Assembly (NCBI GenBank): GCA_964598005.1
Contig: CAZRAL010000052.1
Span: forward strand, 1-18,659
DNA: 18,659 bases
Direction: 5' to 3'
Source: CAZRAL01 sp964598005
GTDB lineage: Bacteria; Pseudomonadota; Gammaproteobacteria; Burkholderiales; Usitatibacteraceae
The notes under the pieces are model-generated. The model did no database searches, was not told the DNA's origin, and saw nothing but the letters and a program-made list of their open reading frames with translations. Below are positions 6,559 through 14,320 of this stretch, in pieces; position 1 is the first letter of the stretch; every line of letters begins with the position of its first letter. Made by a program: the position numbers and the translations under genes.

Positions 6559-8361
6559 ATGAGTGACTATATCGCCCCGTTAAAGGACATTACGTTTGTT
6601 TTGAAGCAGATTGTTGGCCTGGAACATATCGGCAAACTGCCCGGTTGCGAAGAAGTCAGCAGCGATCTGGTCGATGCCATCATGGATGAAGCGGGCAAAT
6701 TTGCTGCTAATGTACTCGCGCCACTGAATCACGCTGGCGATACCGAAGGCACGCATTACGCCGACGGTGTGGTCACCACTCCCAAGGGATTCAAGAATGC
6801 CTACTGGAAGTATGTAGAAGGCGGCTGGACCGCCTTGGCTGGCCCTGTTGAGCATGGTGGACAGGGGCTGCCGCACACCATTGCCATTCCGGTCAGTGAG
6901 ATGATCGGCAGCGCCAATATGGCGTTCAAATTGTGCCCGCTATTGACGGATGGGGCCACCGAAGCATTACGCCGCCATGCCACGAAAGAATTGCAAGACC
7001 GTTATCTCCCCAACATGGTCGCGGGGAAATGGACCGGCACCATGAACCTTACCGAGCCGCAGGCCGGCTCCGATCTGGCGCTGGTGCGCAGCAAAGCGGT
7101 TCCTGAAGCCGACGGCAGCTACAAAATTACCGGGCAAAAGATTTTTATCACCTACGGGGAACACGACTTCACCGAAAACATCGTTCACCTTGTGCTGGCG
7201 CGTATCGCGGGCGCGCCGGAAGGCGTAAAAGGCATTTCACTGTTTGTGGTGCCCAAGTACCTCGTCAACACCGATGGCACGCTGGGCGCACGCAACGACG
7301 TGAAATGCGCTTCCGTCGAGCACAAACTGGGCATCCATGCCAGCCCCACCTGCGTCATGGTTTATGGCGAAAACGGCGGCGCTACGGGCTACCTCGTTGG
7401 CGAAGCAAATCGCGGACTGGAGTATATGTTCGTCATGATGAATGCGGCGCGCTTGAGCGTGGGCCTCGAAGGCGTGTCGATTGCGGAACGCGCCTACCAG
7501 CAGGCCTGTGGCTGGGCGCGCGAACGGGTGCAGGGCCGTCCGCTGCAATCCATGCCGGGTCATCCCAAATCGGTAGCGATTATTCATCACCCCGATGTCA
7601 AGCGCATGCTGCTCACCATGCGTGCTTATGCGGAAGCCGCGCGCGCGCTGATTTACTGGACGGCCAGTTGCCTGGATATTGCCGAGCGTTCCACCAACGA
7701 GCAGGAAAAACGCTTCTATCAAGCACTGGTCGATCTGATGATCCCTATTGTCAAGGGGTGGTGTACCGAGGCCGGGATCGATGTGGCTTCACTCGGCATG
7801 CAGGTACACGGCGGGATGGGCTATATCGAAGAAACCGGCGCGGCGCAGTACTACCGCGATGCACGTATTTCCACCATTTACGAGGGCACCACCGGGATAC
7901 AGGCCAACGATCTGGTAGGCCGCAAAGTCGGGCGCGAAAACGGGCAAACCATGCTGGCCTTGATTACCGAAATGCAAAAATTATTGCCACAACTGGAAGC
8001 CGCCAATGAGACCAATCTCAAGGTTTTTGCGACCACGCTGGCAGCGGGTATCGATGAGCTGAAGCGGGCAACCGACTGGATAGTCAGCGTATTCCCCGCT
8101 AATCCAGCTGCCGTTGGAGCAGGGGCCGTGCCCTATCTGAAACTGGCCGGAACGGTATGCGGGGGCTGGATGATGGGACGTGCGGCACTGGTTGCTGCGA
8201 AACAATTAGCGGCAGGCGAGGGCGATTCACCCTTCATGCAAGCCAAACTACGCACCACGCGTTTTTACGGCGATCACATCATCCCGCTGGCAGGCAGCTT
8301 TGCAAAGGCCGTTATTCAGGGTGCGGATAGCGTATTGCAAATGGACGTGGAATTTTTCTAA
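6559..8361 (+). CDS. Acyl-CoA dehydrogenase, long (about 600 aa) DmdC/FadE-like type
   Basis: The 600-aa flavoenzyme performs alpha,beta-dehydrogenation of an acyl-CoA thioester, passing electrons to ETF. Motifs in order: GGWTALAGPVEHGGQGLPH in the N-terminal helical domain, TGTMNLTEPQAGSDL (FAD and substrate contact), YKITGQKIFIT, the flavin-region LGMQVHGGMGYIEE, and YEGTTGIQANDL with Glu442 at the usual catalytic base position. The extra C-terminal domain is typical of the 3-methylmercaptopropionyl-CoA dehydrogenase (DmdC) and long FadE subfamilies. This class is often named DmdC by annotation pipelines, but the chain-length preference here is unknown. A good GAGGA site precedes the ATG. 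The nearby etfB-etfA pair fits its electron acceptor. Confidence 0.95.
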   Translation: MSDYIAPLKDITFVLKQIVGLEHIGKLPGCEEVSSDLVDAIMDEAGKFAANVLAPLNHAGDTEGTHYADGVVTTPKGFKNAYWKYVEGGWTALAGPVEHGGQGLPHTIAIPVSEMIGSANMAFKLCPLLTDGATEALRRHATKELQDRYLPNMVAGKWTGTMNLTEPQAGSDLALVRSKAVPEADGSYKITGQKIFITYGEHDFTENIVHLVLARIAGAPEGVKGISLFVVPKYLVNTDGTLGARNDVKCASVEHKLGIHASPTCVMVYGENGGATGYLVGEANRGLEYMFVMMNAARLSVGLEGVSIAERAYQQACGWARERVQGRPLQSMPGHPKSVAIIHHPDVKRMLLTMRAYAEAARALIYWTASCLDIAERSTNEQEKRFYQALVDLMIPIVKGWCTEAGIDVASLGMQVHGGMGYIEETGAAQYYRDARISTIYEGTTGIQANDLVGRKVGRENGQTMLALITEMQKLLPQLEAANETNLKVFATTLAAGIDELKRATDWIVSVFPANPAAVGAGAVPYLKLAGTVCGGWMMGRAALVAAKQLAAGEGDSPFMQAKLRTTRFYGDHIIPLAGSFAKAVIQGADSVLQMDVEFF

Positions 8362-8370
8362 AAGACAAGC

Positions 8371-8416
8371 ATTGGCGCGGTTTTACAAGCATTTTTGCTC
8401 GGTGAGGCGCGCCAAT
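8371..8416. repeat. Inverted repeat downstream of acyl-CoA dehydrogenase
   Basis: ATTGGCGCG (8371-8379) and CGCGCCAAT (8408-8416) are perfect complements, with a smaller AGCA/TGCT hairpin in the loop. It lies 9 bases after the dehydrogenase stop codon and could serve as a transcription-end or mRNA-stabilising structure. The T-rich run after it is interrupted, so it is not a textbook intrinsic terminator. Confidence 0.45.
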
Positions 8417-8502
8417 ACTGGAGTTTGGTTTTTAAAACAAGGTTATTTTGCGGGCATTGAAAAATAGCATACCAATCATCGCCCTGGTGGTGAGCACAAG
8501 AA

Positions 8503-9417
8503 TCAGCGTTCTCCCAATGCTTTTTTAGATGCTGCGACAAAACGTTTAGCCTGCTCCGCTTTAACCTCATCGCCGGACTCGCATGTCCAGGCTGCCAACA
8601 AACTGATGCCGAGCAATTTTCCCTCCTTGAGTGGGCGATGTACCAGACCTGTTATCTTCATTTCGAGTTGTGCCTTGGTCATCAAAGCAAAACCTTCGCC
8701 ACGACGGATGCGCTCGAAGGCACGCAAATCATTAGGGGGAATATAGCAATAGTTAGGGCGGTAACCAATCTTGTCAAATATTTTTGCGCAGAATTCAAAA
8801 TAACTCGGATTGTAGCTACGCGGAAACCAGAACAGTGTCGTTTCCGCAAAATCGCTTAACGAAAGCATGCGCTTATTGGCGACAGGGTGATTGTTGGCAA
8901 TCACTGCTACTACAGGCAAGACTTGGATCACCTCGTATTCGAGGCCATTAAAATCCCCTGGGCCGCCGACCAAAGCAAAGTCAAACTGTTTTTGACGTAC
9001 TCTGGGTAATAGTTGTTTGGATTCTTCGTATTCAACCTCCAAGGCATCAATGCCCATTGTCTTTTTCCATTCGGTTTCGAGCAATTTCCGTTTGGCTATG
9101 GGTATGGCAATGGTAGCCGCGATACGAATTGTCGAAATCGTTCGAGTACTGGTTTTGCTCATCTCCAGCGCTAATTCTTGAGCATCAACAAGCAATTTCT
9201 TTGCATGTTTATAGGCAACTAGCCCTGCAGCGGTTAATTGAACATTATTCGTGCTGCGCTCAAAAAGGCGTGTGCCCAGAATGGTTTCCAGGTCACGGAT
9301 TTGTCGGCTTAATGGTGGCTGAGAAATATACAAACGCTCTGCAGCGCGGCGAAAGTTGAGTTCCTCAGCAACTGCAACGAAATATTGCAAATGACGTAAT
9401 TCAAATCGCTTACTCAT
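8503..9417 (-). CDS. LysR-family transcriptional regulator
   Basis: The 304-aa DNA-binding regulator has an N-terminal winged helix-turn-helix (about 3-62: FELRHLQYFVAVAEELNFRRAAERL, then ISQPPLSRQIRDLETILGTRLFER). A LysR substrate-binding domain with two lobes follows, including the VEYEES and DFALVGG segments. Such proteins act as tetramers, sensing a small molecule. I chose the ATG at 9417; an in-frame TTG at 9423 would add two residues. It is transcribed toward the acyl-CoA dehydrogenase (convergent) and away from the secreted-protein gene at 9614, so the 196-base divergent intergenic region is the likely operator. The inducer is unknown; by its position it may control the gene at 9614 or itself. 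Confidence 0.92.
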   Translation of the reverse strand: MSKRFELRHLQYFVAVAEELNFRRAAERLYISQPPLSRQIRDLETILGTRLFERSTNNVQLTAAGLVAYKHAKKLLVDAQELALEMSKTSTRTISTIRIAATIAIPIAKRKLLETEWKKTMGIDALEVEYEESKQLLPRVRQKQFDFALVGGPGDFNGLEYEVIQVLPVVAVIANNHPVANKRMLSLSDFAETTLFWFPRSYNPSYFEFCAKIFDKIGYRPNYCYIPPNDLRAFERIRRGEGFALMTKAQLEMKITGLVHRPLKEGKLLGISLLAAWTCESGDEVKAEQAKRFVAASKKALGER

Positions 9418-9613
9418 ATTCAATAGGTATCACAAAGAAAGTCATTCCCGCAGAAATATCCGTTGTTTAACATTTGCTTCGCCTTACAAAGGAAGTTGGG
9501 ATATGTATTGCCTCCTTTTTTGTCACGAATGACACCAAGTCTAAGACATGGGCGTAAAACAAAGCAATAAATGAGATAAATTTTTTTGATAATTACTCAA
9601 TTAGGAGAACATC
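9418..9613. promoter_or_regulatory. Divergent intergenic region between lysR and secreted-protein gene
   Basis: This A+T-rich stretch of 196 bases should contain both promoters and any LysR operator. GATAAT at 9588-9593 is a possible -10 for the rightward gene but has no good -35 at the right distance. The AGGAG at 9603-9607 is the ribosome-binding site of the gene at 9614. I could not single out a convincing T-N11-A LysR box. Confidence 0.35.
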
Positions 9614-10384
9614 ATGCAGGGGTTTAAAAAAATATTAGCTGTCGTGATAGGTTTTTTTGTATTGAATGCAGGAGCGATGGATTTGACGGACCTTTGGTAC
9701 AACCCGGCTGAATCTGGTTGGGGCGCCAATATTGTTCAGCAAAACAACATTATGGTTGTGACTTTGTTTGTCTATTCGCCAACGGGTGAACCAACCTGGT
9801 ATGTAGCCTCGGATGTCCGCGCAACAGGCGAAGATAAAAATGGATTGCCGAATTTATTCGGTGGCAAGCTTTACCGGGCACATGGTCTGTGGTTTGGTGA
9901 TAAAACTGCCTGGAAAATGGGAGAACTTGAGGCGGTAGGTGAATTATCTATTGTGCCGCTTTCGCTTTCAAAACTTCAGTTTAACTACACGATCAATGAT
10001 CTTGCTATCGCCAAGACCGTAGTTCGTCAAACATGGCGTAATCATCGAATAACGCGTTTCTATTCAACTCCTTTCAATTTCACCGGGCTACCCCAAACAA
10101 TTATTGGCCAGCGTACCGATTTTGCCTTTTATATTGAGGATGGGTACGACGACGCAATACTAGTGGTATTTCACAGCGATGGCACCCAGCTATGCCGTTA
10201 TAGCGGCCCCTATCAACAATCGGGCAGATTTGGTGCTTTTAGCGGTCAATATAAATGCAACAATGGGCAGATTGGAAAATTTGAGGTAACTGAACTAGAA
10301 CTTACCTCCCATGGGGTGACAGGTTATTTCCGCGGGTGGTATGCAAATGCAATGGTGCAAGGCTCGTTTAGCGGAGCAAATTAA
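9614..10384 (+). CDS. Secreted protein of unknown function with WY..ESGWG motif
   Basis: The 256-aa protein starts with a signal peptide (about 1-20, ending NAGA) and so is exported. The mature N-terminus reads LWYNPAESGWGANIVQQNN, followed by VTLFVYSPTGEPTWYVASDV. This is the pattern of a widespread proteobacterial family of uncharacterised secreted proteins (DLWWNP-ESGWG...PTWYV). The second half (about 155-256) looks beta-rich and has one Cys pair (LCRYSG and QYKCNNG) that might form a disulfide. A strong AGGAG site lies 7 bases before the ATG. It is divergent from the LysR gene and probably monocistronic. No catalytic motif is evident. Confidence 0.85.
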   Translation: MQGFKKILAVVIGFFVLNAGAMDLTDLWYNPAESGWGANIVQQNNIMVVTLFVYSPTGEPTWYVASDVRATGEDKNGLPNLFGGKLYRAHGLWFGDKTAWKMGELEAVGELSIVPLSLSKLQFNYTINDLAIAKTVVRQTWRNHRITRFYSTPFNFTGLPQTIIGQRTDFAFYIEDGYDDAILVVFHSDGTQLCRYSGPYQQSGRFGAFSGQYKCNNGQIGKFEVTELELTSHGVTGYFRGWYANAMVQGSFSGAN

Positions 10385-10446
10385 GAATTGCCATCCATAG
10401 GGTAAGCATCAATAACGGCGGGCGTTATACAGGAAGAATAAAATGC

Positions 10447-10628
10447 GCCTCTCTTGAAATTTGCGTGGGTTGCCTCAAGGGTGCGCTTTGCTGGGCTTCG
10501 CTCCCGAGCCTGTCCGGCGGCGAGGACCACCTCGCCCCTAGGGGTGGGGCAGCCCTGACATGAGGCGCCACAAGGTGCCACAAGGCGCCGCCCCTCCCTT
10601 GGTAACTCGCTCGTTTTTCAAGAGAGCC
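10447..10628. repeat. MITE-like element with 13-bp inverted ends and G+C-rich core
   Basis: GCCTCTCTTGAAA (10447-10459) and TTTCAAGAGAGCC (10616-10628) are inverted copies with one mismatch, 182 bases end to end. The interior is far richer in G+C than the flanks. It contains the near-palindrome around CCCCTAGGGG (about 10536-10545) and a repeated GGCGCCACAAGGTGCCACAA phrase (about 10564-10583). No reading frame of note lies inside. It fills most of the 332-base gap between the secreted-protein gene and the FNT gene; the remainder shows nothing definite apart from the FNT ribosome-binding site. Confidence 0.5.
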
Positions 10629-10716
10629 TTAAAATTCAATCCCCAGCTGCTGGTAAAATTTCAAAACTAGCAAAACTAACACTACCCTACGATCTGAAAG
10701 TACGAGGAAATACCTT

Positions 10717-11538
10717 ATGCCTGAAATTTTCGGCTTCGATGCCTTTTCCCCAAAAGAAATTGCTGCCCGCGTCGAAACCATCGGTGTCGTGAAGGCACGT
10801 TTACCGTTACTTTCTATGTTGATGATGAGCATCCTGGCTGGAGCATTCGTTGGCCTCGGCGCACTTTATTTTGTGTTGGTTAAATCCGACCCGACTTTGG
10901 GCTTTGCTTTAAGCCAATTGCTTGGCGGCATCGTGTTTTCCCTTGGGTTGTTTCTGGTCACCGTTGCCGGTGCGGAGCTATTCACAGGAAACAATCTGTT
11001 GGTAATGGCTTGGGCAGACAAAAAAATTTCCACCCGAGAATTGCTGCGTAATTGGGTGGTCGTGTGCATCGGTAATTTTATCGGCGCAGCCGGATTGGCC
11101 CTACTGGTTTTTCTTTCCCGGCACGCGGAAATGAATAACGGCGCCATCGCTGAGCAATACCTCAAAATTGCCGCTGCCAAGTGCAACATGCCATTGGAAG
11201 TCGCTTTTTTTAAGGGCATGCTGTGCAATGTATTGGTTTGTATGAGTGTGTGGATGGCGATTGCTGGCCGAAATGTCATCGACAAGGCGGTAGCCATTGT
11301 TTTTCCTATTTCAGCGTTTGTGGCTGCTGGTTTCGAACATAGCATCGCCAATATGTATTTTGTGCCGCTTGCCATGTTATTACAGACTTTTGGCGGTGTG
11401 GGCGCTGCGCCTGAGGCGATTACCTGGGGTGGTTTTTTCAGCAATCTGGCGCCCGTCATTTTAGGCAACCTCGTCGGCGGTAGCGTGCTGGTGGGCTTGG
11501 TGTACCACATCATTTACCAGCGGACTGAGCAGGAATGA
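10717..11538 (+). CDS. Formate/nitrite transporter (FNT) family channel
   Basis: The 273-aa inner-membrane protein belongs to the pentameric FocA/NirC family, which moves small monovalent acids such as formate, nitrite or hydrosulfide. Hydrophobic stretches support six membrane segments. Family signatures are visible: GAELFTGNNLLVMAW (85-99), FFKGMLCNVLVCMSVW (164-179) and FEHSIANMYFVPLAM (206-220), in which His208 is the central pore histidine. A GAGGAAAT site sits before the ATG. No formate dehydrogenase, pyruvate formate-lyase or nitrite reductase gene is adjacent. The next genes concern sulfur, so hydrosulfide or nitrite are both possible; the sequence alone does not decide. Confidence 0.93.
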   Translation: MPEIFGFDAFSPKEIAARVETIGVVKARLPLLSMLMMSILAGAFVGLGALYFVLVKSDPTLGFALSQLLGGIVFSLGLFLVTVAGAELFTGNNLLVMAWADKKISTRELLRNWVVVCIGNFIGAAGLALLVFLSRHAEMNNGAIAEQYLKIAAAKCNMPLEVAFFKGMLCNVLVCMSVWMAIAGRNVIDKAVAIVFPISAFVAAGFEHSIANMYFVPLAMLLQTFGGVGAAPEAITWGGFFSNLAPVILGNLVGGSVLVGLVYHIIYQRTEQE

Positions 11539-11579
11539 ATAAACCTCTCGTCCAATAGTAAAACAGCCGTTAGTGCGGT

Positions 11580-11951
11580 TTGAAAGGCAAACTCAAGCAA
11601 TGGTCTGTTTTATCTTATTCGTTTACTAGTTTATCGGTCGCATCAATCGCTCGCGATCACTATGCTATCTACAATGCTGCCGCGAAGGCCAAAACTGTCT
11701 CCTGCGTGCGCCCTCATGAAATCAACGTCATCCATCAGACCGATGCCCAGGCGGCTGCCGTCGTAACGATTTTGAATCAAGCCGTGAAAATCGGCGCCTT
11801 TGTATGGCTGGAGCTAACACGCCGCGGACAGCGGCGATTTGGTCGAAGTGAAATTGTCGCGCGAGCGTTAGACCATCTCGATGTAAAAGCCGGTAATATG
11901 GCCTACCTCGAGTTACGGCGCACGAAAATTTTTAAAAAGGAAGCTGCATGA
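11580..11951 (+). pseudogene. cysA: Decayed C-terminal remnant of sulfate ABC ATPase CysA
   Basis: The open frame from a TTG at 11580 contains VRPHEINVI (about 11706-11732), then KIGAFVWLELTR, and ends DHLDVKAGNMAYLELRRTKIF. This is the TOBE-like C-terminal domain of CysA, the ATPase of the sulfate/thiosulfate importer. Between about 11822 and 11870 the family sequence continues instead in the +1 frame as ADSGDLVEVKLSRER, a typical CysA stretch. A one-base insertion and a later one-base deletion therefore hide each other and leave the frame open. The whole ATP-binding domain is absent. The stop TGA overlaps the rhodanese ATG (ATGA), which suggests the intact gene once formed an operon with it. 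Not expected to be functional. Confidence 0.75.
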
Positions 11952-12412
11952 TCAGTCGATTGCCGCGTACCGTGGAGGAAGCATTGGCCAATGCCGCTGC
12001 ACGGGGCCGCGTCAAGGAACTGATTTATGCCGGTGAAGTGACGCCGGAAGAAGCGCATTTTCTGCTTGAGCAGGGAGAGGCCAAGGTAGTCGATGTGCGC
12101 GCCCGCCATGAACATGAATTCATTGGCCGTATTCCCGGCTCGCGGCTGATCGAGTGGAAATTCTGGCCCAGCGGAGAAGCGAATCCCCATTTTCTGGATG
12201 ACTTGCGCACACACTACAAGCCAGATGACAAGTTGTTATTTCTCTGCCGCAGCGGGGTGCGCTCGCATGCAGCGGCGCGCGTAGCGGCAGAAGCGGGGTT
12301 CAGGCACGCCTACAATATTCTCGAAGGCTTTGAAGGTGAGCTCGATGCCCATGCACAGCGGGGCAATGTCGGCGGCTGGCGCAAGGCTGGTTTGCCGTGG
12401 ATACAAAGTTAA
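11948..12412 (+). CDS. Single-domain rhodanese sulfurtransferase
   Basis: The 154-aa cytosolic protein has the rhodanese fold: a helical lead-in (TPEEAHFLLEQGEAKVVDVRARHEHEFIGRIPGS), then the active-site loop LFLCRSGVRS with Cys100 as the persulfide-forming residue and the CRSGVR loop fully conserved. It ends with the usual GFEGELDAHAQRGNVGGWRKAGLPW tail. No signal peptide is seen. Rhodaneses transfer sulfane sulfur from thiosulfate or persulfides to thiol or cyanide acceptors. Its start overlaps the remnant cysA stop, so it was once translated with sulfate transport. How it is expressed now is unclear, because no strong promoter is evident just upstream. Confidence 0.93.
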   Translation: MISRLPRTVEEALANAAARGRVKELIYAGEVTPEEAHFLLEQGEAKVVDVRARHEHEFIGRIPGSRLIEWKFWPSGEANPHFLDDLRTHYKPDDKLLFLCRSGVRSHAAARVAAEAGFRHAYNILEGFEGELDAHAQRGNVGGWRKAGLPWIQS

Positions 12413-12416
12413 GCTC

Positions 12417-12518
12417 AGGACTTACGCAAAACCGCCCTAGCTATGTTGCAGCGCCTGGTCGTACGATTTGTACTGCCTGCGTTGCAGCGCCTTGCTGGAG
12501 CAGTTTTGCGTAAGCCCT
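12417..12518. mobile_element. 102-bp MITE-like element
   Basis: AGGACTTACGCAAAAC (12417-12432) and GTTTTGCGTAAGCCCT (12503-12518) are inverted ends with one mismatch. The core holds two direct copies of GTTGCAGCGCC (about 12444-12454 and 12481-12491). It carries no gene and resembles the non-autonomous derivative of an insertion sequence. It sits 4 bases after the rhodanese stop codon and just before that gene's terminator. I cannot assign the parent IS family. Confidence 0.65.
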
Positions 12519-12523
12519 AAAAG

Positions 12524-12554
12524 AAATGGAGTAACCCGTACAGCTCCATTTTTT
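12524..12554 (+). terminator. Intrinsic terminator after rhodanese gene
   Basis: AAATGGAG (12524-12531) pairs perfectly with CTCCATTT (12544-12551) and is followed by a run of T to 12554. It most likely ends the rhodanese transcript; the MITE-like element at 12417-12518 now separates it from the stop codon. Confidence 0.7.
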
Positions 12555-12628
12555 ACAAACTTTTTACATTTTTCTGAAGATTGTTTGACCCTATCCGGGC
12601 CGATTTTGCTCAAACTGGCTGTGCTGGA

Positions 12629-12773
12629 TAGACTTCTTTCAAAACTGTCGCGAGCGAAGACAAAACAAGGCGCATGTTGGCGAAAAACCGGAGTTTACAA
12701 GAGAGTAAATGAGGATTTTGAGCCGCCGTGCAACGCCGTTATGTCAAGCGCAGCAAGTTTTGAAAGAAGTCTA
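12629..12773. mobile_element. 145-bp MITE-like element with perfect 18-bp inverted ends
   Basis: TAGACTTCTTTCAAAACT (12629-12646) is repeated exactly in reverse complement at 12756-12773. The outermost TA dinucleotides could be the target duplication of an IS630/Tc1-like parent, but this is a guess. The core has no coding frame of substance. It lies 59 bases upstream of the VWA gene start and may carry or displace its promoter. It is unrelated in sequence to the element at 12417. Confidence 0.7.
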
Positions 12774-12832
12774 ATGAATTACTGTCACAGTTACGCGTGC
12801 CCACGCACGCTTTAACCCAAGGAGCGATTGCA

Positions 12833-14161
12833 ATGAAAAAAATCAGAGAAAAATGCTTGATGTGGGGAACAGCGCTATTGGCCTTCCTCGCTGGAAACGT
12901 ACAGGCCACGCAAGTGGAAGTGAGTGCGGCGTTGGCCACGCCGGTGGTGCAGGCGGGCAAGTCGCAGACGGCCTTCCTCAAAGTGTCGCTCACCGGTTTT
13001 GCTTTGCCTGAGCACCGGGAGCGGCCGCCAGTGAATGTGGCGATTGTGATCGACCGTTCGGGATCGATGTCGGGGGAGAAAATGAGGCAGGCCCGGGAGG
13101 CGGCCACGCTGGCGGTTCATTCCCTAGCCGCAGACGATATTGTGTCAGTGATTGCGTTTGATGACCGCGTTGAAGTGGTAACTCCCGCGACCCGCGCCAC
13201 CGATAAACACGCGATTACCCAAGCCATTGCCCGTATCGATGCGCGCGGCAGTACGGCCATTTTCGCGGGTGTGAGCAAAGGGGCGAGCGAGATACGCAAG
13301 TTCATTGACCGCAATCGGGTCAATCGCGTGATTCTGCTCTCCGACGGGCAAGCCAACGCCGGCCCCAGTTCGCCTGCAGAGCTTGGGCGACTTGGTGGTT
13401 CGCTGGCGCGTGAGGGTATCAGTGTGAGCACCATCGGGCTGGGCCTGGGGTACAACGAGGATTTGATGACGCAACTGGCCGGGTACAGCGATGGCAATCA
13501 CGCTTTTGTGGCCAATGCACAAGACCTTGCACGCATTTTTAAGCTGGAATTTGGCGATGTCACTTCAATGGTCGCGCAGGATGTCGATATCACCATTCGC
13601 CTGGCCCGCGGTACGCGGCCCGTGCGTGTGCTGGGCCGCGACGCGGAAATAGTCGGCAACACGGTTCGCACCCGCATGCGCCAGCTGGGCAGCGAACAGG
13701 AAAAATTTGTCATGCTCGAAGTTGAAGTGCCCGCAGGCACCTCAGGCGCGCATCTCAACGTGGCCGATGTCGATGTGGGTTACCTCAACATGGTGAGTAA
13801 GCGCCACGATGCGGTCAAGCGCATGGTTGCGGTGAGCTATACCGATTCCGCCGAAAAAGTGGCGCTGGCAACCAACAAAAAGGTGATGAAATCGGCAGTG
13901 GAGCAAGTGGCCAATACGCTGAACGCAGAAGCACTGCAACTGCGCGACGACGGCAAGATTGAAGATGCGAAACGCGTGCTCAATGAAAGTGCGGATTACC
14001 TTTATTACAACGCTCAAAAACTTGATGCGCCGGAATTGAAAAAACAGGAGCAGGAAGCGCGCAAGCAAGCCGAAACTATCGATAAAAGCGGCGAATGGAA
14101 TAACACACGGAAGGTAATGAAAGAGCAACAGCACAAACTCAATACGCAGCAAAAGTATTAA
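12833..14161 (+). CDS. Exported von Willebrand factor A domain protein
   Basis: The 442-aa protein begins with a signal peptide (about 1-25, ending NVQA), so it acts outside the cytoplasm. The VWA domain follows with a complete metal-ion-dependent adhesion site: DRSGS at 74-78, Thr141 in RGSTAI, and Asp171 in LLSDGQANAG. Its C-terminal third is a helical region rich in Lys, Glu and Gln (EAEALQLRDDGKIEDAKRV and after), likely coiled-coil. Proteins of this YfbK-like type bind partner proteins through Mg2+, but the partner is unknown. I chose the ATG at 12833 because AAGGAG sits 8 bases upstream; an in-frame GTG at 12797 would add 12 residues before the signal peptide. It is followed by a terminator, so it is probably a single-gene unit. 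Confidence 0.88.
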   Translation: MKKIREKCLMWGTALLAFLAGNVQATQVEVSAALATPVVQAGKSQTAFLKVSLTGFALPEHRERPPVNVAIVIDRSGSMSGEKMRQAREAATLAVHSLAADDIVSVIAFDDRVEVVTPATRATDKHAITQAIARIDARGSTAIFAGVSKGASEIRKFIDRNRVNRVILLSDGQANAGPSSPAELGRLGGSLAREGISVSTIGLGLGYNEDLMTQLAGYSDGNHAFVANAQDLARIFKLEFGDVTSMVAQDVDITIRLARGTRPVRVLGRDAEIVGNTVRTRMRQLGSEQEKFVMLEVEVPAGTSGAHLNVADVDVGYLNMVSKRHDAVKRMVAVSYTDSAEKVALATNKKVMKSAVEQVANTLNAEALQLRDDGKIEDAKRVLNESADYLYYNAQKLDAPELKKQEQEARKQAETIDKSGEWNNTRKVMKEQQHKLNTQQKY

Positions 14162-14166
14162 AACAG

Positions 14167-14320
14167 TGATTCGGCGCATCGCTTGTTGATGATGCGCCGA
14201 TTTTGCAACCGTTAAATTTTATGAAAGGTGATAACCATGCGTATATCTCACTTATTGGCAGGATTTGTTTTTGGCATGATGGCAACGGTAGCGGCAGGGA
14301 AACAGGAAAAAATTCCCAAT
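14167..14320 (+). repeat. Direct repeat, copy 1 (terminator, RBS and signal-peptide coding region)
   Basis: This 154-base segment recurs at 14778-14931 with only three mismatches by my count. It includes the terminator, the AAAGG ribosome-binding site and the first 28 codons of the exported rhodanese-like gene. Similarity drops sharply just after 14320. Confidence 0.9.
14171..14204 (+). terminator. Intrinsic terminator after VWA gene
   Basis: A perfect 10-bp stem, TCGGCGCATC (14171-14180) and GATGCGCCGA (14191-14200), is followed by TTTT. It lies 10 bases after the VWA stop codon. An identical copy occurs 611 bases downstream. Confidence 0.85.

Noticed and set aside
7305..8009. 234-aa plus-strand frame inside the acyl-CoA dehydrogenase gene
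   Set aside because: It overlaps conserved dehydrogenase motifs in another frame and has arginine-rich, low-plausibility composition.
10412..10428. Palindrome ATAACG-GCGGG-CGTTAT resembling a short attC or terminator
   Set aside because: The stem is only 6 bp, there is no inner L-box pair as in attC, and no T-tract follows.
10866..11513. 215-aa open frame on the minus strand opposite the FNT gene
   Set aside because: The plus-strand FNT protein has every family motif; the antisense frame is a by-product of its codon use.
12797..12832. GTG start extending the VWA protein by 12 residues
   Set aside because: It would put 12 residues before a normal signal peptide, and the AAGGAG site lies right before the ATG at 12833.
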